DNA from: Gracilariopsis chorda
Taxonomy: Eukaryota; Rhodophyta; Florideophyceae; Gracilariales; Gracilariaceae
DNA length: 64,000 bases
Assembly: GCA_003194525.1 (NCBI GenBank)
Contig: NBIV01000058.1
Coordinates: 248,001-312,000, forward strand
Direction of reading: 5' to 3'
This document shows, piece by piece, positions 1 through 12,239 of this stretch. Every line of letters starts with the position of its first letter. Positions within the stretch are counted from its first letter, which is position 1. A program made the translations under genes and the position numbers. The notes beneath the pieces were generated by a model that had not been told where the DNA came from, did not search any database, and saw nothing but the letters and a program-made list of their open reading frames with translations.

Positions 1-603
1 GGGGCGCAACGCCTCCCTATCATTTAAATTAATATGCAGCAGTAGCAGCAGCAAAGAATACAGTGCCTTGGCTGCTGGTGCATGTTAAATGCCTGCTCGG
101 TGCTGAGTGAATTGCACTCCAGAATTACTACAGTGAGAGCCACTCAGAAGCAGAAAAGTTTTTCCGCATGTCATACGCCATCGTCAGGGCTTTAGTGCAT
201 CTGCACATTGCACTGGATATGTCAGTCAAGTACGGCTCAAAACCACTCTCGGCGCCGCCGCTCTCTTTTGTCTTCAGATCCCCCAAAGTCACCCCTATTC
301 AGCAGCACACAGCGCCACCTGCGTCTGAGGGCCGCTTCTACTTGTCTTCCCACTCTTAAGCATATGCTTATGTATGATGGGGGTATTTCTGATTGAATAT
401 AGGCGTTGCGCCCATAAAAGGCCTTGCATGCCTCCTACGCGAGTGCAAAACCCTCAATTGGCGCAACGCTTACCTACCAATTAAATTATTCAGCAGCAGC
501 AAAAGTGGGACGCTTAGTGAGTATCACTCCAATAGTGACTGCAAATGTCGCCAGTGACACAAGACGACGTGTCACGCTTCAACCTCATTGGTTGGCATTG
601 TAG
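1..603. repeat. Diverged repeat unit, left of the retrotransposon
   Basis: This stretch has no gene. It carries blocks that recur right of the retrotransposon: a 'GGCGCAACGC' block at the very start and again near 457-470, followed by AGC/CAG trinucleotide runs, and a 'GGCCGCTTCTACTT' block near 330-345. The same blocks in the same order recur at about 12,280-12,560 and 12,930-13,260. I read it as an old repeat of roughly 650-700 bp per unit into which the chromovirus jumped. The short open frames here are not convincing genes. Confidence 0.6.
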
Positions 604-608
604 TAATC
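604..608. repeat. Target site duplication TAATC (left copy)
   Basis: TAATC stands directly before the TG of the left LTR, and the identical five bases follow the CA of the right LTR at 12119-12123. Five-base duplications are usual for Ty3/gypsy integrases. The intact pair fixes the element's ends and shows the insertion site has not been rearranged. Confidence 0.92.
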
Positions 609-1416
609 TGTGGTGCAATGCCCCAAAGGGGAAAAACACCGAAAGACGTCCGGTATCTTCCTCTCACGAGGTGAACCCAGCTGGGTAGAGCCCTCCCAGA
701 GGTGTCACGGCGAAGCCAGTTTGTAAGACCAGGGACACCTGTCGTGACTCGCGCAGGGAGGTGAAGGCGAAGAATTGGTATCCGCGTGAGCGGGGTGTGA
801 TCCTCAGTAGAGGTATGTTTCCACGTAAGTGGGGGTGTGTGAGCGGATGCGCACACGAGGGCCGCGGATAGCGGGAGGTGCTACCCTAAAAAGGGGAAAG
901 AGGAAGGACGAAGTGGGTCGCGAGAGCGACGAGTAGATACGGCAATGCTGGTGGACAGGACTCGCTATACAGGGCGAAACACTAATATGATTGGAACAAT
1001 TAGTACTCCCAATGATGGGTCTCCTTTAGATGTGCAAGGGGGGTGAACTTCCGTACACTACGGTGCTTCCCTCCAAGGAGGAGTTGAGAACACGCGGAGG
1101 CGGTAAAGCTCAGAGCCAATTCCCCAGGTTGGGGTCCCTTGTTGGGGAAGGTTTATTGGTGCGACGGCAGTGCGCCGTCGCACTAAGTACTAGCTTCCCA
1201 GAAATGGGTGTGAAAATAATAAATAAAATTAACTAAAATACTCCACATTCCGTGGCAACATCCACTACTGTGGCCAACCGCCAATTGACCCAAAACCGTG
1301 TCCCACGTGTCCATACCCACCATTGTGGGGCGTAGTTCATATACACACTACACAACCGATAATATCGGGAAAGCGTTCAAGTACCCAGAATCCCTCCCTG
1401 AGGGCGTTGCACTTCA
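609..1416 (-). repeat. Left LTR (3' LTR of the element)
   Basis: About 808 bp, beginning TGTGGTGC and ending CTTCA on the plus strand, so TG...CA in both senses. It matches the right LTR along its whole length with about fifteen substitutions and one very short indel near 1217. It holds many short stem-loops such as the 5-bp arms CGACG/CGTCG. The small open frames inside it are repeated in the other LTR and are not genes. Confidence 0.93.
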
Positions 1417-1430
1417 TATCCCCCCCCTTA
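1417..1430 (-). other. Polypurine tract
   Basis: Directly inside the 3' LTR the minus strand reads TAAGGGGGGGGATA, a purine run in the position where plus-strand DNA synthesis is primed in LTR retrotransposons. Confidence 0.7.
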
Positions 1431-1473
1431 AGACGGGAAAACGACCGCGGACGCTGAGGATTCCCAGACGAAA

Positions 1474-3261
1474 ATGGGTGATAAAAGCGCGTGCTTTGTC
1501 TCCGGTTCTCCGGTAAATCCCTCTGCACCAGAGTCACCAAGCACACAAACGACAACAACAGCCACCCTCCAAAAGGGAAAAATGAACGACGACAACAATA
1601 TCAACAACCACAGCCAACCGCCGATACTTCTCGGGCGATACACCACCGGTTTCCGGTCAGTTCCCCTGCCTCAGGGCGATCGAAATCCGGTACAACCGGG
1701 GAATATGGCTGCGGCAGCCGACCATCCCTTCACACTACCACCTTCGGTGGTGTCCTCCGGAACCACTCCGGTGTCCAACTGGCCAACTTACAACACCCTG
1801 GTGGGGCTCAACCTGATGAATCGGAATCACGCGTCGCGCCTGCGCCTTGCCCCGTGGTTTCACCCGGTCGCCGTCCTCAATGAGGGGTTGGTCACCGCTT
1901 ATGCGGATGGTTCGGACACCCTTCCGGGGGATCTGCCCAGAGCAGTCACCACATCGTGGGATTGGCGTCACCGGATTGCGATTCCGCGTCACCACCTCCG
2001 AAGAAACTCGGGCGAGACCGTCACTGCGGCACAGACCACGCTGACGCGCATGGCGTATCAACGGCAGAGCCGGGCTCCATTCGATGTACCGGTCCCACCG
2101 GAGTTTGGCTTCGAAGTTAGCTACTTCCGCACTCGCGGGGAGATTGGGTACGGCGAGAACCTGTTCCGCCTCGAGACCCTCGCTTGGAGGAATTTCCCCG
2201 CAGCGCGGCAAGAGGCCCTTTGCTGGGAGCGACCGATTATTCGGGCGGAGTTCAGGTAACTTCCCCGGCAATACCGGTCCAACTTTCTCCAAAACTTCAT
2301 CCGCTACGAGCGGCGTTGGCGATCCCGATTCGGGTATTATATCCCGTATCAGAACGTGGAGATAGAGCGGATTGCGCCGCCTCACCGACTAGGTCGGTAT
2401 GTAGCACTCCCCGAGTGGTATCCCTTCCATGAAGCCTGCCGGGGGTGCTACATAGAACTCCCGCCGGTACTTACGTACCTCGGTTCGCTGCTCATGCAGG
2501 ATCCCCGGTCGGGGTTGTGGTCCGTGGTGGTTACGGAGTGGGCGGCCCGCAGTGCGGCTTATATCCTCAACGAGGCGTACGACCAGTATCGTTTCTGGTT
2601 CCTTCAACCGCGTGTGCGGGCAGCGATCCGAAACCTGGATCTTCGCATCCCCCTTGGGGGCCAGGCCAACAGTGAAGAGGTCCTCCAATTACTTGGGTAC
2701 ATCGACAGCGTTAGCTGGAGTGAGGTCCCGCTGGAGCAAAGCGGTCGTCTGGATGGCGGTAGCGGTAACACCGGTGGTCCGGGACTCGGTAGAAACACCG
2801 CCCTTGCGGGGGATTTTATCTACTTCGACCCCTGGGAGTTCCGGGAAATTTCCTCCGAGGAGGCGCGCGAGCTTCGCCATACGCCCCGGCATGTGCCGGA
2901 AGACCACCCGGTGGGGTACGTCGAATCTGACGACTACTACCGCGCATACGGCGGGGGTGACCCAATGGTCGATAACGAACCGGAAGAACCCGGGGAGATG
3001 GACGTAGAGGAAACCGGCGCTAGCGCGGAAGCTTTCCCAGAGGGGGCATCTCCGGCCGAGCCGGCTGCTGACCCTTCGGCGGCAAGTGCCGGACCTTCAA
3101 TCCCCAGCGGGTTGACGGCGAATGAAAACGAAATCATCGCACGTTTCCTCCGGGGTGCCGGTCTTAGCGCTGCCGAGGTATCGGGGGATTTCACCACCAT
3201 GGCGGACGCGTTGGCCTACCGCCTCGCTGGTGGTTACGCCCCGGACGATGGGGGTGAGTGA
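1474..3261 (+). pseudogene. Antisense extra ORF of the chromovirus
   Basis: Between the end of pol and the 3' LTR the plus strand, opposite to gag-pol, is open almost throughout from the ATG at 1474 to the stop at 3261, with about one break. I recognise no family. The first part is rich in Asn, Thr and Pro. The middle has many Trp, Tyr and Arg residues, as in a folded domain. The end is an acidic Pro/Ala/Glu linker followed by a short helical tail. An AATAAA signal follows about 90 bases after the stop. Antisense extra ORFs at this position are known in some plant gypsy elements. The minus strand also shows a long open frame here (1735-2385), but it looks like a shadow because the plus-strand frame is longer and has a start, a stop and a polyadenylation signal. 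Confidence 0.55.
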
Positions 3262-3327
3262 AACCTCTGGTCCAGTTTCCTGGTTCTTCTTTCCCTGTCT
3301 ATGCCAGTTAGTGTAGTGTAGTATTGT

Positions 3328-3354
3328 GGGGAGCTAGCTGCTCCCCTGAATAAA
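3328..3354 (+). terminator. Hairpin plus AATAAA after the antisense ORF
   Basis: GGGGAGC and GCTCCCC form a seven-base-pair stem with a TAGCT loop at 3328-3346. It is followed at once by AATAAA at 3349-3354. The position downstream of the antisense ORF fits a polyadenylation signal for a plus-strand transcript. It lies between two convergent reading regions, so it could also serve to insulate them. Confidence 0.5.
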
Positions 3355-3452
3355 CTTTCCCGTTTAGAACGGTGCTTCTCGGTTGAGTTCCCCGTCTTCG
3401 ACGGACTTTGCCTTGTTATCCTTTCCTTTCGCTCTCCGCTCGCGCGGCAACG

Positions 3453-6400
3453 TTACCCAACTTGGGCATTAACCAGCGTGGCTGGGGCTGCAGTTCCCGT
3501 CTGACGGTGGTATCGCAGAACCTGCGACCGTGGGAGGTGTTCAATTGGCTCCCACGTATCCCCACTGGGGTCGTACCCGTACCAGCGGACGCGGTATTGT
3601 AGAATACCATCCTGGTTCCAGGTGTGTCCGACAAGTCGGTCTACTACGAACTCTCGTTCGTAGACCTGCCGGCCGTGCCGGGTGGTGGTTGTACTCCCTT
3701 GCGAGGGCTGCCCGCTGTGCGGTATAATGTCCCTTAGCATGGTGTTCGGCGATAACTCCGACGTTGCCGTGCGCTGTCCTAGTGGCCGCTGCTCATGCGG
3801 GAAAATATCCCTCAAGAGGGTGTGTGGTTTCACGGTTTTCCGCGGCAAGTCATTCCCCATTGGGGTGTCGTTGTTCCCGTTTTCACGGTAGGCCGGGCGA
3901 ACCGCCAGTCGGCGGGGGACTTGGGCTCCGCCTTCGCGGTTGAGCTCACGAACCGCGAGTTTGCGGGAAGATGACCGCTCCTGCGGGATCGTCATTCCCA
4001 CAATCCCCTGGGGGGTCCCGTGCGACACGGTTATTGGGTGGCACACCGCCTCCCTGCCAGGCGCACGAGTGCTCTGCACCATACGTTCCGGCGACGCCGT
4101 GGTGTCGCCGGCTACTGACGGGTTGCCTGGGGCTAACTCCGGTACCCCGGTATTTTGGTCAAAATTCCCCTTTGGGGGGTTCTGGGCAGGTGCCGATGAC
4201 ACCCTTTTCAGGGAAATGGCCGCTGAGCGCAGTGCACCATCTCCGTGATGAGGACCAGCGTCCGGTACGACCGGTTTCGAGCGTGCGATGGCGCGCGTTA
4301 TTCCCGAGTTTCTCGGTTCTTCGCCGCAGCGATGCGGGGGTTGGCGCAAATTATTCCCCGTAGCGGGGGCTTTGATTCCGTCAACGACGGGAGGCGTTTC
4401 CGGTGCTTGCAAGCCAGGGCTTAAAGCTTCGACTGCAGCTTGGCCGCCTTTTTCCCCAAGAGGGGTGTGGGTATTTCCCAGCGGCGCTGGTGTATCTGGG
4501 CGCCTCTTCTCCGCGGGGCGCGGGTCTGATCGACCTGATTGAACCGCTTTCGCGGGGACTTCCGCCAACGGCGGCTTCGAGGCATCGGGCGATTGCCTTT
4601 CCGCTGCTGCGGTCTTGAAGTGAGGCTTCTCGTTTTCCCGTGACAAACGGTGTATTTGCCGCTTTTGCGGGGCCTGCGCGTCTGGTTCCTGTTGCACAGC
4701 ACTGCCCGGGAACGGGGGATTAGTGTCGCGTGACATACTCCGTGCTCCACGGTCAGTGTTCCGTATGTTACGGTGTGTTTCCCGTTGCGACGGTGATATC
4801 GTTCCTCGAAAACGAGTGTTCTCCTCCCCCTCCTTAGACGGAGCGGCGGGATAGGGGATAACATTCCCCGCCTGGCGGGTATAAATGCGCGCCAGTGGGG
4901 CAGATGTGGTAGGGGCGGGCGCTGAGGGGCCCGAATTACCCGGCTGAGCCGGTGAGTCCGACAGAGTCGGTAGGTCTGAGAGTCCCCGGCTGGGGTGTGG
5001 TAGTACCGTAGGTCTAGTACTCCCGGATTGTTCCGGTGTAGTGGAGTCCGTAGAAACGGGGTTGCCTGGATCCAGGACTACCTCTGACGAGGGAGGAGCG
5101 GCAAGGACAACACGATCACGGGAAATCCGTTCGTGCGTGTCCCCCATCTCTACCACGACAGTGTCGGTGTTAACAGAGATCACCTTGAAGGGTCCATCCG
5201 CCACAGGCGAGAGTTTGTGACGCTTTTCCCGTTCCGGGTTGTAGTATTCCTTCCTGATGAAGACGTAGTTATTTGCCCGAATCGGGGACGGTTTTCCTCG
5301 CACGCGAGCGTCAAAATCCCGCTTGTAAGTGGTTTGGGCCCGTGCCATAGACTTCCGCGCAGCGGGGACCAGCTTGGAAAGCCATTGCTTCCACTGCTGC
5401 CGGTAGATACCCACAGATGGGAAATTGTCCAAGATAGCTTGGGGTTCCAGCGCCACAGGCGGGGGTGTTCTAGATAGAACTAACTCGTATGGCGAAACTC
5501 CGGTAGTCCAGTGTACCTGCGTATTGTACGCGTAGGTTACCGCATCAGCGTAGAGATCCCAATTCGTTGGGTGGTCAGCGACGTAGGAACGTAACGCCGC
5601 GAGTAACGTCCGGATAAACCGTTCAACTTGCCCATTACACTGGGGGTGGTAGGTAGTCCTGAACAAGTTCTTGACATCCAGGATGCGACAAACATCCTGG
5701 AAGAACTTGCTCACGAACTGCTTCCCGTTGTCAGAGAGCACCTCTACAGGGGGACCGTAGACAAAAATTCAGTGCGTCACCAGAGCCTGGGCCACCGTGA
5801 GAGCGGTTATCCTCCGAAGAGGGACAGTCCGTACCAGCTTAGAAAAGCGGTCGGTAATGACAAGTAGAAACTTGTTTCCACGTTTCGTGGTGCGTAATGG
5901 TCCGAGAATATCGATCGCAATAAACTCGAGCGGCGCCCTTGCGGGGAATAGTTTCATCTTCTTCGCATTTTTGCGGAGTTTGACGCGATTCTTCGCGCAT
6001 TCGCTACAAAACCGCACAGTTGCGTAGCAATCCACCGCCATTGCGGGCCAATAGAAATCCCTTCGCAGGGTTAGGTAGAGTTTCCTCCCACCTGGGTGAC
6101 CTCCAATGGGGGCTTAGTGTGATAGATGTAACACCCGCGATTGCAGGAAATGTGGTACCACAATCTGTGTGCGGGCTTCGACCTTTCTTACGAGGTAGCC
6201 TTTGTCGTTTACCCCGAAAGGGAGATCTTCACCACCGTTGATACGGGCACGAATTCTCGTACAGAATGGGTCGCCGAATTGTTCTCGGATCATTTCTTCC
6301 GGTGATACCGGTACAAAGTTTCCCGGTAACGGGTTCTCAGATTTATCTCGCGATGCAAGTAGTTCGTCAAAATCAGCATCCTCGTCCCAGGTTTCTGGCC

Positions 6401-9014
6401 TAGCCTCGACGGCATGTTCCGGATCATCCGGGTCTATAGCCATGAAGCATGGGACTTCATCATCCTCCGTTGGGAGTGCTTCCCCACTTGTGGGTAACCG
6501 CGATAAAGCGTCGGCCTGGGTGTTCTGCGCACCCTTTTTATAAATGACTTGAAAGTCATATTCGGCGAGGCGGAGTCTCCAGCGCATGAGGCGTCCCGAC
6601 GGGTCGGAGATATTCATCAACCACCTCAATGAGGAATGATCCGTGTACACGGTGAAGTGAATTCCCATATGGTAGGGGCGCAGAGTGGTCATCGCCCATA
6701 CAACGGCGAGGCACTCTTTCTCCGATACGGAGTAGTTCCGCTCATGAACATTGAGCGAACGTGACCAATAACCAATTGGATGCCGTTCCCCCTCGGGGGT
6801 GGTTTGAAAAAGAGCACACCCGACTTGGTAGTCGCTCGAGTCCGTATCTACAGAGTATGGCAACCCAAGTTTTGGGAGATGTAGGATTGGTGCTGATGTG
6901 ACAGCCTCCTTTAAGGAGTTAAAAGCTTCCGATTGCTCGGGCGTAAATGTTCCCAGTTTTGGGGGGTTCCCCTTTCGCAACAACGCGTTCAGGGGCGCTG
7001 CAGTATCCGAAAAGTTCGGGATAAACCGTCGATAGACGTTGACCAGTCCCAGAAAGGAGCGCAGTTCCGTTTGAGTACGGGGTTCTTTCGCCTCAACGAG
7101 GGATTTGACTCGAGCTTTCTCGATCGCCAACCGTCCAGGACGGATAATGTGACCCAGATACTTCACATTATCTATGAAAAACTCGCATTTCCTCAACTTG
7201 AGGGTAATTCCCGCATCGCGGAGTACGGTGAGCACGTCTCGGACGTGAGTGAGATGGTCGGCCAACGAGTTGGAGAAGATGATGATATCATCAAGGTAGA
7301 CCAGACAACTCCGCCACTTAAAGCGGTTGAGTAGAATATCTACTGCACGCTGAAAGGTGGCGGGGGCGTTGGTTAACCCAAATGGCATCCGCTTGAAGCG
7401 GTACGTTCCTGCATGGCAGGTGAATGCGGTTTTGTCGCGATCCTCCTGTCTGACAGGTACTTGCCAATATCCCCAATTGGCATCAAGGGCCGTGAACACG
7501 GTGGCGTCTCCAAGGGAGTCAATGCAATTGTCGATACGAGGGATGGGGTACGTGTCCCTAACAGTCACGGCATTGAGCCGGCGGTAGTCGACACAGAACC
7601 TCCAGGTTCCGTCGGCCTTTAAAGCCAGTACAACTGGGGATGCCCAGGGTGATTGAGCGGGCTCAATCACACCTGCGCGGAGCCTTTTGTCCACCTGGGA
7701 CTGCTCCTCTTCCCGAGCTTTCGGACCTGCCCTGTAAGGGGGTTGTGCAACCGGTCGCGCACCGGGGATTAAATCGATCCGGTGTTCCGTTGCATTAATC
7801 TCGCCAAGCGAGCCATCCCACATTATGGTGAATTCCCGTAACATAGTACGGAGTTTGTCGCGGTGCGACTCTGGCACGTGGCTGAAGTCCAGCGTTTCAA
7901 GTGCTTTTTCCGGATCAATCCGGTCATTGCTCGATGGAGCATTGTCCTGTGGAACAGGTGTGGTTCGCAATTCCGAGTTACTCGGTATGTTCGGCGCTGA
8001 AGTAGCGGTATCCTCCCCCTCCTTAGACTTGACGTCTTCGGACGGCGGGGCGAACTCCTCAGAAGAGGTGGTAACTCCGAGTACATCGGCGGCTGTCATC
8101 TTTGTTGGCAGCATTCCCATAGGATGGGGGGTTACACTCCCAATTACTTGGTGTTTGACCAGATACTGGGGGTGTTTGCCAAGGTTTGCAACCAATATCC
8201 GGAAAGGGACATCCGGGGAAATGGAGACAATTCCATTAGCCAGCGCCAGCTGGGATTTCTCGTACAACGAGGCGAGGGGTTGTATAACCCGAAGACCGTG
8301 TTAACGGGAATTTACCTGCACCCAGACTTGGGACTCAGCCGGTATTGAAACCGAGGCAGCGACGCGGAGCTTGGTGGACTCGCGGGACGCGGGCGGTGGT
8401 TCCTGCGCAGCAGGGAGCGGAACTTGTTTCCGAGAGGACCGCTTTAGCGGGCAGCGAACAATCGGAACCGACGATCCGTCGTCAAGTTCTACACGCCTGA
8501 GGCGGGGCATGATTGCGTCGACAAATCTGTCGCAGTAATCACATCTCAGTATGACTGGTGCTGCCAATGAACGGCAAACGATGAAGTCCAACTTCACCAT
8601 AGAGGTACCAAGTCTCACGACGAGGTCCACTGTGCCCACCGTTTGTAACGGATTGTTGTTCGCATCCGAAATGTCGCGGACCGTGTCAGAACGGATACCC
8701 GACCGCACAAGCGCGGGTAACAATGATTCCACAACAAAGTTGGGGCCTGCACCTGTATCCAGGACGGTGAGAAACCTCACCATAAACTGGGGGTCAAGGC
8801 CAAGGTCGGCATAGACCTTATAATTGCGCTTGGCCAAGACCAAGACTCTACTGGGAATCCGGGGATTTTTACTCCGTATCCACGGGCAACGCAACACACC
8901 GAGGTGCGCAGAGTCCGCGTCAGCGGTGTCTTTCCTCGAGAGGACTTTCACCGGGGAGCGAGGCGAGGACGCCTCGGGCGCCAACAGCCTCGTTCTTGAG
9001 GACGCCTCTCCCAA
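3453..9014 (-). pseudogene. pol region of the chromovirus
   Basis: Parts in element order, with approximate positions: a retroviral-type aspartic protease with the LDTGA active-site block near 8,750; reverse transcriptase with the YLDD box near 7,285; RNase H starting with YSVDTDSSD near 6,840; integrase, whose catalytic core begins around 5,960 (AIDILGPL, VITDRFSK) and continues past 5,740; a long Pro/Ser/Arg-rich tail; and a chromodomain with the aromatic blocks VRWYGY and WEPIEHL at about 3,480-3,650. The chromodomain is thought to steer chromovirus integration to marked chromatin. The region is broken in a few places and treated as a fossil. Confidence 0.93.
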
Positions 9015-9031
9015 AGGGGAGACTCCCTCAG

Positions 9032-11206
9032 TTAGTTTTCCGCCTTCGGCGGTGGGTTGATTTCCTCGACAACGAGTGCTTCATCCCGTTGACGGGGGTT
9101 TCTATCCGCATAAGCGGGGGTTGCCACGGATGGTTGCGTGATCTCCCGAATCGGGGTGTATGAAGCTTGCCGCGCACGCTGGGTCTGTGGTAGGGCGTGG
9201 GAAAAGTCCGTTTTAGCACGGAGGTAGGAAGCCGTCGGGACGGAACGTTTCTCCTCTGGAGTGAGGGCCTCATAATTTGCCACCACCTTGGCCATATCCT
9301 TCAGTGAACAAATACACTGAGGTGAGGTATGGCCATGGGCATAGCACAGGTGGCAAATGAGAGCCAGCACCGCGACACGCGGATTATTATTCCGAGTATC
9401 GGAGAAGCGAACCGCAGGGCGGGTGTCAGTCCATCCAGGCCGTTGATAACGGGATTGACCGTTTGAAAACGGGAGTCGTTGGGGTTGAACCCGACTGTTA
9501 CCACCGTATAGAACGGGATCTTCTGTTCCCGTATCATGGGTCATCTCCGTCGTTGACGGTAACTCACTGGTGGGTATCGACACACCATCCCCCTGCGCTA
9601 AATGCACGGTATCAAATCCCGGTCCAGGGTTCCCATCCGCGGTGAGCGGGAGAGAGGAAGCTTCGCTTTCCAGCAACAACGCCTTGGCGGATTTAGACCG
9701 ATTGTTCGGAGTTCTTGCACGAAGTGCATCCCCTTCCGCTCGAGCGTGTTGGACCAGCTCGAGGTAGGTGATCCTTCGCTTGTCCTCCCGATAACGGGTA
9801 ACTAAACTCCGGATTGCCGGGTCAAGACCATCAATGAACATGGTACTGCGCTCCCCAGCGGGGTATACGTTACCACATCTGTGGAAAGCCTTGTTAAGGC
9901 GCACCGAGTAATCGGTCTCGGTCTCTCCAGCACGCTGGCGTGTATCTCGCAAAGCGAGGATAGCCTGCTGAAGAGTGTTGTTGGTGGCTTAGGAGCGCAG
10001 AAGATACTGCACAGCCTCCGGCCAGCAAGTAACTTCTCCCTCGGAGGCGCGAGAAGATCCTCTGACAGAGGTGTATTGGTCCTCCGCCACTCCCCGTAAG
10101 AAATACGGTAAAGCCAAATAGGCTTGTCCCTCATTCATACCGAGGATATCGGCCTCCGCTACAAAGCAGGATAGGAAATCCAGTACTAGGACTGGGTCCT
10201 CTCCAGTAAAATACTGGTTGCGGAGCGAGAGCTGCATTCGCTTAATGCATTCTCGCACCTTTCCCGTACCACGGGGCGTACGTCCAAGTGACGAATCTTC
10301 AAGCCGGTAGTACCGGTATGATAAAAGCTTCCGGTAATCCGGGTTTGTCGGTTTCAATTCCCGGAGACCGGGGTGTCTTCTCCCCTTCTGGCGGGTTCGG
10401 ACCACACCTTCAGTGGCCGATGACCGCTTCGAGCGGGAGAAGTAGCCTCGCTTCTCGTCCTCCGAGTCGGAGTCCGAGGAGCTCGAGCTAACCGAATGGA
10501 TTCGGGGTGAGTTCGACGATGTCGAAGAATCGGAGTCCGAATATTTTCGGTGATGTTTCCGTCGGTGACGGCGTTTCTTCTTCCCAGCAAGCTGGTCGTT
10601 GTGCGATGCCTCGTTGACCGGATCACCCGGGGATGGTTTTTCCATGAGGACGAACTGCTCCAGCGTCTCCAGGCGGGCACCAATCCGATCAAATCGGGCT
10701 TCAACTCCTTCGATGAAGGCAGCGGGTTGTCCCAAACTCTCGAACACGGAGTTGACGTCAGACTGTAAAATACGGAGCTCCTTGGCGACCTCCTTTACGG
10801 GGGTTTCCGAGACCACCTCTTGGAGGGATTTTAGTTCCCCTACAAGGGTGTCATGGGCGGTCCACAGAGCGCGGACCTGGGATTCCAGGGAAGTCCCCTG
10901 GGGGGTGTTATCGCCCGTTCCACGGGGGCTTGAAGCCGCGACAGCGGGAGCAGGCCGGGGTGCCTGGGGCACTGCGGCAACAGCCGGAGTCGATGCTGCA
11001 TTCCCCTGCGGGGGTGATAACGAGGGCAAAAGGAGGTTCCGGGGTTCCCGGTCGGGGGTATCATTCCGCGATGAAGCGGCGCCAGCACGGCTGGAACTTT
11101 TCCGTATAGGGATACGGGGTACGAACCGAACTTCGGAAGTGTCCGCGTTGTCACGGGAGCGACTACGCGTAACCACTGGCTCCGCGTCGGAGGGATTTCT
11201 CGACAT
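9032..11206 (-). pseudogene. gag region of the chromovirus
   Basis: The region starts with a Ser/Arg/Ala/Pro-rich leader. A coiled stretch follows, then a Lys/Arg/Ser/Asp low-complexity block, then the capsid-like part and a CCHC zinc knuckle near 9,310-9,355 (pattern C-x2-C-x4-H-x4-C). Gag proteins package the element RNA. The region is broken. The call rests on position, composition and the single zinc knuckle. Confidence 0.85.
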
Positions 11207-11294
11207 GAGAAAATACCGTTACGACGGGAAACGATCACGGAACTTCCGGTAGATAAAAACAAACCTCGTAAGAGGGAAAACAAAAACCGATTCT

Positions 11295-11308
11295 AGGTCG
11301 GGAGACCA
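11295..11308 (-). other. Candidate primer binding site
   Basis: Three bases inside the 5' LTR the minus strand reads TGGTCTCCCGACCT. It starts with TGG, as expected for pairing with a tRNA 3' CCA end. I cannot assign the tRNA from sequence alone. The site is itself part of a short inverted repeat. Confidence 0.6.
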
Positions 11309-11311
11309 CTT

Positions 11312-12118
11312 TGTGGTGCAATGCCCCAAAGGGGAAAAACACTGAAAGACGTCCGGGATCTTCCTCTCACGAGGTGAACCCAGTTGGGTAGAGCCCTCCC
11401 AGAGGTGTCACAGCGAAGCCAGTTTGTAAGACCAGGGACACCTGTCGCGACTCGCGCAGGGAGGTGAAGGCGAAGAATTGGTATCCGCGTGAGCGGGGTG
11501 TGATCCTCAGTAGAGGTATGTTTCTACGTAAGTGGGGGTGTGTGAGCGGATGCGCACACGAGGGCCGCGGATAGCGGGAGGTGCTACCCTAAAAAGGGGA
11601 AAGAGGAAGGACGAAGTGGGTCGCGAGAGCGACGAGTAGATACGGCAATGCCGGTGGACAGGACTCCCTATACAGAGCGAAACACCAATATGATTGGAAC
11701 AATTAGTACTCCCAATGATGGGTCTCCTTTAGATGTGCAAGGGGGGTGAACTTCCGTACACTACGGTGCTTCCCTCCAAGGAGGAGTTGAGACCACGCGG
11801 AGGCGGTAAAGCTCAGAGCCAATTCCCCAGGTTGGGGTCCCTTGTTGGGGAAGTTTTACTGGTGCGACGGCAGTGCGCCGTCGCACTAAGTACTAGCTTC
11901 CCAGAAATGGGTGTGAAAATATAAATAAAATTAACTAAAATACTCCACATTCCGTGGCAACATCCACTACTGTGGCCAACCGCCAATTGACCCAAAAACG
12001 TGTCCCATGTGTCCATACCCACCATTGTGGGGCGTAGTTCATATACACACTACACAACCGATAATATCGGGAAAGCGTTCAAGTACCCAGAATCCCTCCC
12101 TGAGGGCGTTGCACTTCA
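11312..12118 (-). repeat. Right LTR (5' LTR of the element)
   Basis: About 807 bp, TG...CA, matching the left LTR end to end. It should hold the promoter for gag-pol transcription leftward across the window. Confidence 0.93.
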
Positions 12119-12123
12119 TAATC
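12119..12123. repeat. Target site duplication TAATC (right copy)
   Basis: Identical to 604-608 and directly adjacent to the right LTR. Confidence 0.92.
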
Positions 12124-12239
12124 TTAGGCCCCTATGGACAAGTACCTACGACTCTAGCTACTCTATGCGCCACGGCACACCAGGGCTCTACGAGCAATAT
12201 TGTGAGTAAGCAAGCAAAGTGTTCGGAGAGCCTCTAAAC

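Larger units (their letters stand above)
609..12118 (-). mobile_element. Ty3/gypsy chromovirus LTR retrotransposon
   Basis: This is a full-length LTR element read on the minus strand, with a matching TAATC duplication on both sides. In element order it has the 5' LTR (11312-12118), primer binding site, gag, pol in the order protease, reverse transcriptase, RNase H, integrase, a C-terminal chromodomain, polypurine tract and 3' LTR (609-1416). The protease-RT-RNase H-integrase order and the chromodomain place it among chromoviruses. The LTRs differ at about fifteen positions by eye, so the insertion is fairly young. It is broken, with roughly four interruptions in gag-pol. An extra open region lies antisense between pol and the 3' LTR. 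The element is visibly richer in G and C than its flanks and full of short inverted repeats. Confidence 0.95.

Noticed and set aside
1735-2385. Minus-strand frame of 216 codons inside the chromovirus
   Set aside because: It is the shadow of the longer plus-strand antisense ORF that has a start, a stop and AATAAA.
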